Positions 17,288-25,674 of a DNA stretch of 64,000 nucleotides are shown here, one piece after another. Origin of the DNA: an uncultured Roseovarius sp. GTDB taxonomy: Bacteria; Pseudomonadota; Alphaproteobacteria; Rhodobacterales; Rhodobacteraceae. A program made the position numbers and the translations under genes. The stretch lies in assembly GCF_913057115.1 (NCBI RefSeq), contig NZ_CAJXNN010000001.1, forward strand, positions 1 to 64,000. The letters run 5' to 3'. Under the pieces are notes generated by a model. It had not been told where the DNA came from. It worked only from the letters and a program-made list of their open reading frames with translations, and made no database searches. Every line of letters starts with the position of its first letter. The stretch's first letter is position 1.

Positions 17288-18081
17288 CAGCGCCCCGTCT
17301 GCATGTTCTGACCGCCAAGGGCTGCGATCAGGCCGTGGTTCTCAGGCGCGGGCCGAAAGATTGGGTGGCAAGCCTGATCTGGGACCGGGCGACCGGCACG
17401 GTCGAGCTTGGCCAGTGGCTTCATGCCCGGCTGTACGAGCACCGTGCAGACCTGTCGCCGGATGGGCGGCACATGATTTATTTCGCGGCGCGGTTCGACG
17501 AGCGGACCCATGGCTGGACGGCGATCAGCCGGGCGCCTTGGCTGACCGCGCTGACCCTGCTCCCGCAAGAGGGCACGTGGTATGGCGGTGGGGCCTTCAC
17601 GCCCGAGGGCCGGGTGTTCTTCAACGGCGCGCGGCCACCTGACAACCTGCCCGACGGTCTACAGCCTGCCGAGCCCACGGCCTACCCGCATGGCACCGAT
17701 GGGTTTCACATGGGCGGGCTCTATCCGATGATGATGCAGGCGCGGGGCTGGCGCCAGACGGGCGGCGAAGGCTACGAGACGGTACTGGAAAAACCCGCCG
17801 GGCAGGGCTGGACGCTGGAGCTGGGCGTTGCGCTGCGGCGACGGAACCGGGCGTTGATCTCCAACCGCTATGCGCTGCGGAGCGCCAAGGGAGCGACCCT
17901 GGACCAGCCCGATTGGGAATGGGCCGAGCCCTGGGGCGAGGGGCTTCAGGTTGCCGCCCGGGGCGCGCTTTGGCAGGTACCTTTGACGCAGGCGGGGCCG
18001 GGCCGACCTAGCCCGATACAGGACTTCAACGACATGGAAATCGAGCTTCGCGAAGCGCCTTACGAGGGGGTTGGCACATGA
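17284..18081 (+). CDS. Conserved hypothetical protein in the rsmE operon
   Basis: 265 residues, probably cytoplasmic, with no signal peptide or membrane helix. It begins in the ATGA overlap with rsmE and ends in an ATGA overlap with the next gene, so the three are translationally coupled. The body is rich in tryptophan and aromatic residues and contains 'HRADLSPDGRHMIYFAARF', reminiscent of a beta-propeller or WD40-like blade but not enough to assign a fold. I do not recognise a function. Confidence 0.75.
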   Translation: MTAPRLHVLTAKGCDQAVVLRRGPKDWVASLIWDRATGTVELGQWLHARLYEHRADLSPDGRHMIYFAARFDERTHGWTAISRAPWLTALTLLPQEGTWYGGGAFTPEGRVFFNGARPPDNLPDGLQPAEPTAYPHGTDGFHMGGLYPMMMQARGWRQTGGEGYETVLEKPAGQGWTLELGVALRRRNRALISNRYALRSAKGATLDQPDWEWAEPWGEGLQVAARGALWQVPLTQAGPGRPSPIQDFNDMEIELREAPYEGVGT

Positions 18082-18593
18082 GCGGCTTCATTCGGCCCGA
18101 AGCCATGCAAAGCCTTGCCCGCTGGCGCGAGGTGCTGATCGGCACCGGGGCCTTGGCGCTTGGCGTGTGGTGGGTTCTGGGCACCAGTGGTTTGCTGCAT
18201 TGGATCGGCTATGTGGTGGCCGCGGCTGGCCTTGCCCTCATCGCAGCCGGGGTTCAGCGCGCCCGCTTTCGTGGGGCGCGTGGTGGTGCGGGCGTGGTAC
18301 AGGTGGACGAAGGGCAGATCGCCTATTTCGGCCCCCTGACCGGCGGCGCCGTGGCGCGCAGCGAAATGACCGCCGTTCTGATCGACCCTTCAGGACACCC
18401 GGCGCACTGGATCCTTCGTCAACCAGACCAGCCCGACCTTCATATCCCGGTCAACGCTGAAGGCGCCGATGAACTGTTCGATGCCTTCGCCGCGCTGCCC
18501 GGCCTGCGCACAGAATACATGCTGGCCCGGATGAAAGCGCCGGGCGACCAACCTACGGTCATCTGGCAAAAACGCACAATGATGCTGCATTGA
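18078..18593 (+). CDS. Conserved membrane protein, two N-terminal helices
   Basis: 171 residues. Two adjacent hydrophobic helices (about residues 20-60) precede a soluble domain ('VVQVDEGQIAYFGPLTGGAVARSEMTAVLIDP'), an arrangement like small PH-like or DUF-type membrane proteins. It is coupled to the preceding gene by ATGA and lies 63 nt upstream of gshA. Function unknown. Confidence 0.78.
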   Translation: MSGFIRPEAMQSLARWREVLIGTGALALGVWWVLGTSGLLHWIGYVVAAAGLALIAAGVQRARFRGARGGAGVVQVDEGQIAYFGPLTGGAVARSEMTAVLIDPSGHPAHWILRQPDQPDLHIPVNAEGADELFDAFAALPGLRTEYMLARMKAPGDQPTVIWQKRTMMLH

Positions 18594-18656
18594 CACCCCT
18601 GACGATTAGCGCCACTTCTGAACGTCAAAGCGCGCGGCAAGGCAGGAGAAGCGCCC

Positions 18657-20027
18657 ATGTCCATACCCCAATCCGGTGGCGGCCCGATCGAGCGGCACGA
18701 ACAACTGGCCGAATACCTGGCAGACGGCTGCAAACCGCGCGACGACTGGCGCATCGGCACCGAGCACGAGAAGTTCGGCTATTGCAAGGACACGCTCAAG
18801 CCCATCCCCTATGAAGGGGAGCGCAGCGTTCTGGCGGTACTTGAGGGCCTGCGCGACGGTCATGGCTGGGCCCCGCTGGAAGAAGGCGGCAAGCTGATTG
18901 GCTTGGAAAAGGATGGCGCGAACGTCAGCCTTGAGCCGGGTGGGCAGTTGGAACTCTCGGGCGCGCCCTTGGAAAACATCCACCAGACCTGTGACGAGGT
19001 GAATGACCATCTGGCCGACGTGAAGGACATCGCCGACAAGGTCGGCGTGGGCTTCATCGGGCTTGGAGCCGCGCCGATCTGGACGCATGAACAAATGCCG
19101 CGAATGCCCAAGGGGCGGTACAAGCTGATGACCGATTACATGGATCGCGTCGGCACCATGGGTAAATCCATGATGTACCGAACCTGCACCGTGCAGGTGA
19201 ACCTTGATTTCGGGTCCGAGGCGGACATGGTGCAAAAGCTGCGCGTGGCACTTGCCCTGCAGCCTGTGGCCACGGCACTGTTCGCCAATTCACCGTTTTT
19301 CGAAGGCAAACCCAACGGCCACAAGTCATGGCGCAGCCGTGTCTGGCGTGATCTGGATGCGGACCGGACAGGCATGTTGCCCTTCGTCTTTGACGAAGGC
19401 TTCGGCTTCGAGGCGTGGGTGCAATATGCCCTCGATGTGCCGATGTATTTCGTTTATCGCGACGGGGTCTATCACGATGCCTTGGGGCAATCGTTCCGCG
19501 ATTTTCTGAAAGGTGAATTGCCCGCCCTGCCCGGTGAAAAGCCCGCCCTTTCCGATTGGGCGGATCACCTGACCACCATTTTCCCAGAGGCACGGATCAA
19601 GAAATTCATCGAAATGCGCGGCGCCGATGGCGGCCCCTGGCGCAGGCTCTGCGCGCTGCCCGCCTTCTGGGTGGGGTTGATGTACGACCAGGCCGCCTTG
19701 GATGCGGCCTGGGATCTGGTCAAAGGCTGGGACGCGCCGACGCGCGAGGCGCTGCGCATTGCGGCCAGTGAACAGGCGCTTGATGCCCGCGTCGACGGGA
19801 TTTCCATGCATGAAATCGCGCGCGAGGCCGTGGCGATTTCCGAGGCCGGTTTGAAGGCCCGCGCGCGCCCCGGCGCGGGCGGCATGATCGCCGATGAAAC
19901 CCATTTCCTGAATGCCCTGAAGGAAAGCATCGAAAGCGGCCGGGTGCCCGCAGATGAATTGCTTGAGCACTACAATGGTGATTGGAACGGCGATCTGACC
20001 CGGATTTACGCGGAGTATTCGTATTAA
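18657..20027 (+). CDS. gshA: Glutamate--cysteine ligase
   Basis: First enzyme of glutathione synthesis, joining glutamate and cysteine with ATP. The sequence is of the plant/alphaproteobacterial GCS2-like type: 'WRIGTEHEKFGYC', 'LEPGGQLELSGAPL', 'YRTCTVQVNLDFGSE', 'FIEMRGADGGPW'. 456 residues is the usual length. An AGGAGA ribosome-binding site lies upstream of the ATG, and a strong terminator follows. Confidence 0.97.
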   Translation: MSIPQSGGGPIERHEQLAEYLADGCKPRDDWRIGTEHEKFGYCKDTLKPIPYEGERSVLAVLEGLRDGHGWAPLEEGGKLIGLEKDGANVSLEPGGQLELSGAPLENIHQTCDEVNDHLADVKDIADKVGVGFIGLGAAPIWTHEQMPRMPKGRYKLMTDYMDRVGTMGKSMMYRTCTVQVNLDFGSEADMVQKLRVALALQPVATALFANSPFFEGKPNGHKSWRSRVWRDLDADRTGMLPFVFDEGFGFEAWVQYALDVPMYFVYRDGVYHDALGQSFRDFLKGELPALPGEKPALSDWADHLTTIFPEARIKKFIEMRGADGGPWRRLCALPAFWVGLMYDQAALDAAWDLVKGWDAPTREALRIAASEQALDARVDGISMHEIAREAVAISEAGLKARARPGAGGMIADETHFLNALKESIESGRVPADELLEHYNGDWNGDLTRIYAEYSY

Positions 20028-20054
20028 AGCGAAACCGGCCCCGGGCCTCAGTTC

Positions 20055-20085
20055 AAAAAGCCCCGGCTCGAAAGCCGGGGCTTTT
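20055..20085 (+). terminator. Rho-independent terminator of gshA
   Basis: AAAAAGCCCCGGCT and AGCCGGGGCTTTTT form a stem of 14 bp or more with a short loop (CGAA/CGA), 28 nt after the gshA stop. The A and T tracts on either side make it usable in both directions, so it may also terminate the convergent 20089-20430 gene. Confidence 0.9.
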
Positions 20086-20088
20086 TCG

Positions 20089-20430
20089 TTACGCCTTAGC
20101 GATTTGATCCGGCCCGCCAACCGCGACAAGCCGCAAGGTGCCGACCGCGTGGGTAAATCCAAGGCCAAGGCAGAGCGCGGCAAGGCCAAGGGCCAGAAGC
20201 AGGGCCAGCATCGGTTCCATCTGGAACGCGCCCAGAAGCGCCACGATCAGGATGATCCCACCCACGCCGATGGCGGCAAAGCCGGTGGCGATGGTGACCG
20301 AGGCGGTTTTGATCGCCGGGCCGTTCTTTGGACAATCCGCCATCATCGCGCCGATGCGCAGGATCATGCCCGTGAGCACCGCCAGAAGGGACGCGGCACC
20401 GATGAAGTAGATGGATGCGTGAATGAGCAT
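20089..20430 (-). CDS. Small membrane protein in the MarR-type operon
   Basis: 113 residues with three to four hydrophobic segments ('IYFIGAASLLAVLTGMIL', 'ATGFAAIGVGGIILIVALLGAF', 'PMLALLLALGLAALCLGLGF'). Not a family I can name. It is the third gene of the unit regulator-membrane protein-membrane protein and is read toward the gshA terminator. Confidence 0.7.
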   Translation of the reverse strand: MLIHASIYFIGAASLLAVLTGMILRIGAMMADCPKNGPAIKTASVTIATGFAAIGVGGIILIVALLGAFQMEPMLALLLALGLAALCLGLGFTHAVGTLRLVAVGGPDQIAKA

Positions 20431-20444
20431 GGTCAGTCTCCTTT

Positions 20445-20906
20445 TTACTCAGGAATTGCATTGGGGGTGATCGGCGCGAGGAACCCGCGCCGGAATTGGG
20501 GGTAGAGCCATCCAAAGGCCAAGCCCCAGAGGAAAGCGAAGACCCCGCCGAAAGCACCGAACATGATGAGCATGTCGTTCACGTCCTGCCGCCCCGGCAG
20601 GATATCTGTCCAAAGCAGGATCGGCAGGGTGGCTGTGTTGACAGCTACAGCCAGAACGCCAATGGGGATCGGCTTGGCCTCATAGCGGCGCAAGTACCAC
20701 AGCAAGGCCGGCGTGCCGCAAATCAGGTAGGCAGGCGCGCCAAAGATCAAGGCGAAGATCGGGACAACAGCCCAGAAGGTGAATATTGTTACCACCAAAG
20801 GCGCACCCAGCAGGGCCAAAACGAAGGCCACCGGATCAATGACATGGCCGGTGCCCTTGAGTTGCGGCCAAAACGGCGATCTGATATTTCCAGTTATTTC
20901 TGTCAT
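20445..20906 (-). CDS. Membrane protein, four helices, in the MarR-type operon
   Basis: 153 residues with about four transmembrane segments ('AFVLALLGAPLVVTIFTFWAV', 'FALIFGAPAYLICGTPALLW', 'IPIGVLAVAVNTATLPILLW', 'LIMFGAFGGVFAFLWGLAFG'). Unknown family. It lies 24 bp downstream of the regulator and 14 bp upstream of the next membrane protein, so the three are likely co-transcribed. Confidence 0.75.
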   Translation of the reverse strand: MTEITGNIRSPFWPQLKGTGHVIDPVAFVLALLGAPLVVTIFTFWAVVPIFALIFGAPAYLICGTPALLWYLRRYEAKPIPIGVLAVAVNTATLPILLWTDILPGRQDVNDMLIMFGAFGGVFAFLWGLAFGWLYPQFRRGFLAPITPNAIPE

Positions 20907-20930
20907 GAGTGAAACTCCTGTCCAAAATTT

Positions 20931-21464
20931 TTACCCGTCACGCCCCTTCGGCAGGAACCGCGCGATCCGCGCGCCCAGTTTCAGAACGCTCAGTTGCACC
21001 CCACGCGGCAGGCGCGACACATCGCGATACCAATCGTCAAACATCTGCATGGTTTCCAGAGTCTCAGCAATGCGCGCCTTGATCTTGGGGGGCGTGTCAT
21101 CTTCCTCGGCCTCTTCGGCGACCCGATGCAGGGCGGACAGTGTCGGCGCGTATTCGCGTTCGCGCCGCCCTTCGACCACCGCGTTCACCAGATCGAACAT
21201 ATCGCGGATCGAGGTGAAGTGATCACGCCGGTCGCCCAACTGTCGGCTGGAACTGACCAGCTTCCAAGCCTGCAATTCCTTGAGACCGTTCGAGACATTG
21301 GAGCGCGCAAGGCCCAAGGTTTCGCTGATCTCTTCTGCGGTCAGCGGCTCTGGCGCGATGTGCAACAGCGCGTGGATCTGCGCGACCGAGCGGTTGACCC
21401 CCCATTTCGCGCCCATATCCCCCCAGTGAAGGATGAAATCCTGCATGGCTTGGGTCAGGTGCAT
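20931..21464 (-). CDS. GbsR/MarR family transcriptional regulator
   Basis: 177 residues with a winged helix-turn-helix near residues 20-75 ('RSVAQIHALLHIAPEPLTAEEISETLGLARSNVSNGLKEL'-type sequence) and an alpha-helical C-terminal region, as in GbsR-type MarR regulators. First gene of a three-gene unit with two small membrane proteins. A perfect inverted repeat lies just upstream of its start and is probably its own operator. The signal it senses cannot be read from the sequence. Confidence 0.88.
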   Translation of the reverse strand: MHLTQAMQDFILHWGDMGAKWGVNRSVAQIHALLHIAPEPLTAEEISETLGLARSNVSNGLKELQAWKLVSSSRQLGDRRDHFTSIRDMFDLVNAVVEGRREREYAPTLSALHRVAEEAEEDDTPPKIKARIAETLETMQMFDDWYRDVSRLPRGVQLSVLKLGARIARFLPKGRDG

Positions 21465-21480
21465 TCTCGTGACTCCGCTA

Positions 21481-21500
21481 ATTTCTGTATAGACAGAAAT
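21481..21500. promoter_or_regulatory. Probable operator of the MarR-type regulator
   Basis: ATTTCTGT-ATAG-ACAGAAAT is a perfect 8-bp inverted repeat with a 4-bp spacer, 17 bp upstream of the regulator's start codon. Size and symmetry suit a MarR-type dimer. It sits in the short gap between this gene and the upstream small gene. Confidence 0.6.
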
Positions 21501-21519
21501 ATCAGAAATGCGCGCAAAG

Positions 21520-21783
21520 TCAAGCCGTATCCGGAATGAACGCCAAAACGAAGGCCACCACCTTGGCCTCGGGCATCTCGCAGGGTTTCAGGCGCGCGCC
21601 TGTCTGCAAGTCATAAAGGTTCATGCTGATGTAATCTGCGCCGCCCAACTCGCGGGCGACCAACTCGTGACTGCGGCCACCCGCATAGGTTCGGCGCGTC
21701 ACCTGATAGCGCCGCCCGTGGGCCTGCCCTGTAAAGGCCCCCAAGGGCAGCGCGTGAAAGGCCTTTAGAAAGGCATCATTCAC
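21520..21783 (-). CDS. Conserved hypothetical protein downstream of plsY
   Basis: 87 residues, no membrane segment ('GAFTGQAHGRRYQVTRRTYAGGRSHELVARELGG'). It overlaps the plsY stop by four bases (ATGA), making it the last gene of the pyrB-plsY operon. I do not recognise the family. Confidence 0.7.
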   Translation of the reverse strand: MNDAFLKAFHALPLGAFTGQAHGRRYQVTRRTYAGGRSHELVARELGGADYISMNLYDLQTGARLKPCEMPEAKVVAFVLAFIPDTA

Positions 21784-22385
21784 TTTTTGCCGATCTTCGG
21801 CTCGGTCCCGGCGCGCAGGCGGGCGATGTTTTCACGGTGCCGCCAAAAGACCAGCAGGGTCAGCAAAGCACTAAGCAGGAAAATCGCCCCCGGCCCGATG
21901 AAGGCCACCCAGAAGGTCGAGGAGGCCGCCGCGACAATGGCTGAAAGCGAGGAAATTCGCGAAATCGCCGCCGTGACCAGCCATGCCAGGCAACACAGCG
22001 CGCCCACCGGAAAGGCCAGCGCCAGCATCAACCCAAGGAAGGTGGCCACGCCCTTGCCGCCCTTGAAGCCCAGCCAGACGGGGTAGCAATGCCCCAAGAA
22101 CGCCATCAGTCCCGCCAGTTGCGCGGCATCTTCCCCCGCCAAGGCCCGCGCCAAAAGCACCGCAACGGCGCCCTTACCGCCATCAAGGATCAGCGTGCCC
22201 AGCGCGGCGGCCTTGTTGCCCGTGCGCAAAACATTGGTCGCCCCGATATTGCCCGAGCCGATCTCGCGCAGGTTGCCAAGGTTCATCAGCTTGGCAAGCA
22301 CCATGCCAAAAGGGATCGACCCCATCACATAGCCGATCACGGCCCAGAGGATCAGGATGGTGGCGGTCGACTCGATCACAGGCAT
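21780..22385 (-). CDS. plsY: Glycerol-3-phosphate acyltransferase PlsY
   Basis: PlsY transfers an acyl group from acyl-phosphate to glycerol-3-phosphate, the first step of phospholipid synthesis. 201 residues with five membrane helices and the conserved motifs 'GSIPFGMVLAKL', 'GSGNIGATNVLRTGNK' and 'FKGGKGVATFLG'. Its start directly abuts the pyrC' stop codon. Co-occurrence of plsY with a dihydroorotase gene is common in this lineage. Confidence 0.96.
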   Translation of the reverse strand: MPVIESTATILILWAVIGYVMGSIPFGMVLAKLMNLGNLREIGSGNIGATNVLRTGNKAAALGTLILDGGKGAVAVLLARALAGEDAAQLAGLMAFLGHCYPVWLGFKGGKGVATFLGLMLALAFPVGALCCLAWLVTAAISRISSLSAIVAAASSTFWVAFIGPGAIFLLSALLTLLVFWRHRENIARLRAGTEPKIGKK

Positions 22386-23663
22386 TTATTCGGCCTCGTA
22401 AACTTGGGCACCGCCCACATAGGTGGCCAGCACACGGCCCTGCATGCGTTGGCCATCAAAGGGGGTATTCTTGGATTTTGAGCGTAGAGTGGCGCGATCC
22501 ATGACAAAGGGCTTGTCTGGATCAAAGAGCACCAGATCGGCAGGCGCGCCTTCGGCCAGCCGCCCACCGGGCAGCCCGAGGCGTTTGGCCGGATTCAAAG
22601 CCATCGCACGGAACAGCGTCGGCATGTCCAGATCCCCCGCATGGTAAAGCCGCATCGCCGCTGGCAACAGGGTTTCCAGCGCCACCGCGCCGCTGGCCGC
22701 TTCTTCGAACGGCAAGCGTTTGCTTTCCTCGTCCTGCGGGGTGTGCATGGAACTCAGCGTATCAATCAGCCCGGTGCGCAGCGCCTCGACCACAGCCTGC
22801 CGGTCTTCTTCGGACCGCAGCGGCGGCTTGACCTTGAAGAAGGTCCGGTAATCGGCCACGTCCAATTCGTTCAGCGTCAGGTGATGGATGCTTGTCCCGG
22901 CGGTGATGTCCAGCCCGTTGCGCTTGGCCCGTTCCAAGGCGGGCAAGGCGCGGGCGGTGGTGATCTGATCGGCGTGATAGCGCGCGCCGGTCATTTCCAG
23001 CAGGGCGATATCCCGGTCGATCCCCATCCGCTCGGCCATGGGCGACACGGCGGGAATACCGCGCAGCGAGGCAAACTTGCCACTGGTCGCGGCCGCCCCT
23101 GCAGATAGCCCCGGCTCCTGCGGGTGGGCAATGACCAAGGCCCCAAGCCCGCGCGCATAGGTCAGCGCCCGTTGAAAGACCTTGGTATTGCTGATGACGT
23201 TGTCGCAATCGGTAAAGGCCACCGCGCCTGCATCCATCAAGAAGCCGATCTCGGTCATCTCGCGCCCTTCGCGGCCCTTGGTCAGCGCCGCCATGGGCCG
23301 CACGTTCACCGGCCCGGCCGCATTGGCCCGGCGCCCCACGAATTCCAGGGTTTCAGGGCTGTCAATCGAGGGCAGGGTATCGGGCCGGGTGACCATGGTG
23401 GTCACGCCACCCGCCGCCGCCGCCAAACCCGCCGAGCGATAGCTTTCCTTGTGCCGCTCGCCCGGCTCACAAACCTTCACGCCGATATCGACGATGCCCG
23501 GCGCAAGGCATTTGCCGCCACAGTCTACCGTCGCATCGGCCTTGGGGGCCTCGCCCGCACCCGTAGCCTTGATCGCGCCCCCCTCGATCAAAAGCCAACC
23601 GGGCGCGTCGGTGCCTGCCTCGGGGTCGATCAACCGGGCATTGGTGAAAAGGGTTGTGGTCAT
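22386..23663 (-). CDS. pyrC: Dihydroorotase-like protein lacking metal ligands (PyrC')
   Basis: 425 residues with the overall class I dihydroorotase/amidohydrolase sequence, but the metal-binding signature is degenerate. The usual DxHxH appears as 'PGIVDIGVKVCEPG' (no histidines) and the usual DHAPH near the C-terminus appears as 'LSSMHTPQDE' (no aspartate). In other bacteria such inactive PyrC' proteins assemble with aspartate carbamoyltransferase, encoded here by pyrB in the same operon. The most likely role is structural, with an active dihydroorotase elsewhere in the genome. Overlaps the PH-domain gene by four bases. Confidence 0.88.
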   Translation of the reverse strand: MTTTLFTNARLIDPEAGTDAPGWLLIEGGAIKATGAGEAPKADATVDCGGKCLAPGIVDIGVKVCEPGERHKESYRSAGLAAAAGGVTTMVTRPDTLPSIDSPETLEFVGRRANAAGPVNVRPMAALTKGREGREMTEIGFLMDAGAVAFTDCDNVISNTKVFQRALTYARGLGALVIAHPQEPGLSAGAAATSGKFASLRGIPAVSPMAERMGIDRDIALLEMTGARYHADQITTARALPALERAKRNGLDITAGTSIHHLTLNELDVADYRTFFKVKPPLRSEEDRQAVVEALRTGLIDTLSSMHTPQDEESKRLPFEEAASGAVALETLLPAAMRLYHAGDLDMPTLFRAMALNPAKRLGLPGGRLAEGAPADLVLFDPDKPFVMDRATLRSKSKNTPFDGQRMQGRVLATYVGGAQVYEAE

Positions 23664-24112
23664 CCCGTCGCTCTCCCCATCTGGGCCTCGATCCGGGCCT
23701 TGGTTTGGGCCGGGTCGGATTGGAACTTCAAAAGGTGCTTGTCGCCGCCCATGGTGACGATCTGCACCGCCGAGCCCAATGTTCGGACCTTGTCGATCTC
23801 ACTCAGACGCGCGGCGCGGGTCTGCGGCCCCAAAACCCGCCGATTGGTCAAATCCCAGCGCACGTTCAACTCGTCCGAGGCGACATACCACGCGCGCAGG
23901 CCCACGGCAGCCAAACCGCCCACGCCGCCCGTCCAGACATGCGGGTTGCCGATCATCCATAGAATCGCCATGCCCGCACCCATGGCCACCACGGCCAGCC
24001 AGACATGCGCCCAAAGGTAGGCCTGCTTGTCGGGGTAGAAACTTTCGATCACCTGCTCCCCCTCACCCAAGGGCGTCGTGGGCACCAGCGAATGAACCGA
24101 CGATTCCATCAT
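23660..24112 (-). CDS. Membrane protein with bacterial PH-like domain
   Basis: 150 residues: two hydrophobic helices (about residues 30-70) followed by a bPH2-type domain ('DLTNRRVLGPQTRAARLSEIDKVRTLGSAVQIVTMGG'). It sits between pyrB and pyrC' in a chain of four-base overlaps (ATGA). Function unknown; its place inside a pyrimidine operon is probably for shared expression only. Confidence 0.82.
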   Translation of the reverse strand: MMESSVHSLVPTTPLGEGEQVIESFYPDKQAYLWAHVWLAVVAMGAGMAILWMIGNPHVWTGGVGGLAAVGLRAWYVASDELNVRWDLTNRRVLGPQTRAARLSEIDKVRTLGSAVQIVTMGGDKHLLKFQSDPAQTKARIEAQMGRATG

Positions 24113-24648
24113 GCGGCCACCCAGACAATCAGCGCCACCAGAGCGAACAAGACCAAAAGCGCAATGCTCGCCACCCGGCCTGACATTGCCGCGTCACTGG
24201 GTGGGGTTTTGCCACCTGTGGTGCCCCTGGCGCTTTCCGAGGGCAGTGGCTTGAAACTCACCGGGGCGCGTTCCTCGGTATAGGTGCCGACCCAACGCAG
24301 GGGGGGCTTCGGCGTCAGGGTCGCGGCATGCCCGCCAAAGGCACTGGAGAGCAGCACCAGAACCGTTCCGCTGAGCGCTTCAAGCCGGGCGCGATCCTCC
24401 TCGACCTCGGCCTCCGACACACCAAGACCATCGACCATATACCCGGCAAGGCCCACACCTTCGAGGGTGCTGACCGGGAAAAGCTCCACGAATTCCATGT
24501 TCAAACGGTCCACGCCCAGCGCCTCTTGCAGGGCCGAGGGCACATCCGAGTCATCCGCGAATTCATCCAGTTCAGCCTCCGGCAGGTCGACGGTGAACAG
24601 CCGCACGACCCCGTGCTCGTTCTCCTTGATCTCGAACCGCTCGCTCAT
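24109..24648 (-). CDS. Conserved hypothetical, C-terminal membrane anchor
   Basis: 179 residues, acidic N-terminal part ('[24 protein letters not shown]') and a single C-terminal transmembrane segment ('[17 protein letters not shown]'), so tail-anchored with the body in the cytoplasm. Overlaps pyrB upstream and the PH-domain gene downstream by four bases each. I know no function. Confidence 0.8.
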   Translation of the reverse strand: MSERFEIKENEHGVVRLFTVDLPEAELDEFADDSDVPSALQEALGVDRLNMEFVELFPVSTLEGVGLAGYMVDGLGVSEAEVEEDRARLEALSGTVLVLLSSAFGGHAATLTPKPPLRWVGTYTEERAPVSFKPLPSESARGTTGGKTPPSDAAMSGRVASIALLVLFALVALIVWVAA

Positions 24649-25595
24649 GCCAGAACCTCGCGCGGCTTGGCGCGCAGGTTGCGGGCCAGCAAATCCATCG
24701 CCGCCATGCGCACGGCCACACCCATTTCCACCTGTTCCTGAATGACGCTGCGGTTGATGTCGTCAGCGATCTCGCCATCAATCTCGACGCCCCGATTCAT
24801 CGGGCCGGGGTGCATGACGATGGCATCCTCCTTGGCGAAGGCCAGCTTTTCGGCATCCAACCCGTAGCGGAAGTAATATTCGCGTTCCGAGGGGATGAAC
24901 CCGCCGTCCATCCGCTCGCGCTGAAGCCGCAGCATCATCACCACGTCGACATCGCGCAGGCCCTCTTCCATATCATCGTAAACCTCGACGCCAAAGTCCG
25001 CGATCCCCGAGGGCATCAGGGTGGGCGGGCCAATGAGGCGGATACGGTTCTCCATCTTGCCCAGCAAAAGGATGTTCGAGCGTGCCACGCGGCTATGGGC
25101 GATATCGCCGCAAATCGCGATGTTCAGGCGATGCAGCCGCCCCTTTGCCCGCCGAATGGTCAGCGCATCCAGAAGCGCCTGCGTGGGGTGTTCATGCCGC
25201 CCGTCACCGGCGTTCAGAACCGCGCAATTCACCTTTTGCGACAGAAGGTCCACCGCGCCCGAATGCGGGTGCCGCACCACCAGCAAATCGGGGTGCATCG
25301 CATTGAGTGTCATGGCCGTATCAATCAGGGTCTCGCCCTTTTTGATGCTGCTGGCCTGCATGGCCATGTTCATCACATCCGCGCCCAGACGCTTGCCCGC
25401 GATTTCGAAACTGGCCTGCGTGCGGGTGGAGTTCTCAAAGAACATGTTGATCTGCGTGAGGCCCGCCAGCGCATCGGAATGCTTCACATCGCGGCGGTTC
25501 AGATCGACGTATTGATCGGCCAAATCCAAAATGGTGGTGATCTCGGGGGGGCTGAGGGGTTCGATCCCCAGAAGATGGGACTGTGCAAAGGTCAT
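24645..25595 (-). CDS. pyrB: Aspartate carbamoyltransferase catalytic subunit
   Basis: PyrB makes carbamoyl-aspartate, the committed step of pyrimidine synthesis. Conserved motifs: '[20 protein letters not shown]' (carbamoyl phosphate site), '[10 protein letters not shown]', '[18 protein letters not shown]' and '[11 protein letters not shown]'. The ATG at 25595 gives 316 residues and has GGAG a few bases upstream; the longer listed ORF adds an unconserved N-terminus. First gene of the operon pyrB-hyp-PH-pyrC'-plsY-hyp. No pyrI is seen. Confidence 0.97.
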   Translation of the reverse strand: MTFAQSHLLGIEPLSPPEITTILDLADQYVDLNRRDVKHSDALAGLTQINMFFENSTRTQASFEIAGKRLGADVMNMAMQASSIKKGETLIDTAMTLNAMHPDLLVVRHPHSGAVDLLSQKVNCAVLNAGDGRHEHPTQALLDALTIRRAKGRLHRLNIAICGDIAHSRVARSNILLLGKMENRIRLIGPPTLMPSGIADFGVEVYDDMEEGLRDVDVVMMLRLQRERMDGGFIPSEREYYFRYGLDAEKLAFAKEDAIVMHPGPMNRGVEIDGEIADDINRSVIQEQVEMGVAVRMAAMDLLARNLRAKPREVLA

Positions 25596-25674
25596 CCGCC
25601 GCTCCGTTCCGTGATCCTTCCCGCTTATAGGAAGGGTGGCGGCGCGGGGCAAGGTGGGTGATGGCCGAAGGCAT

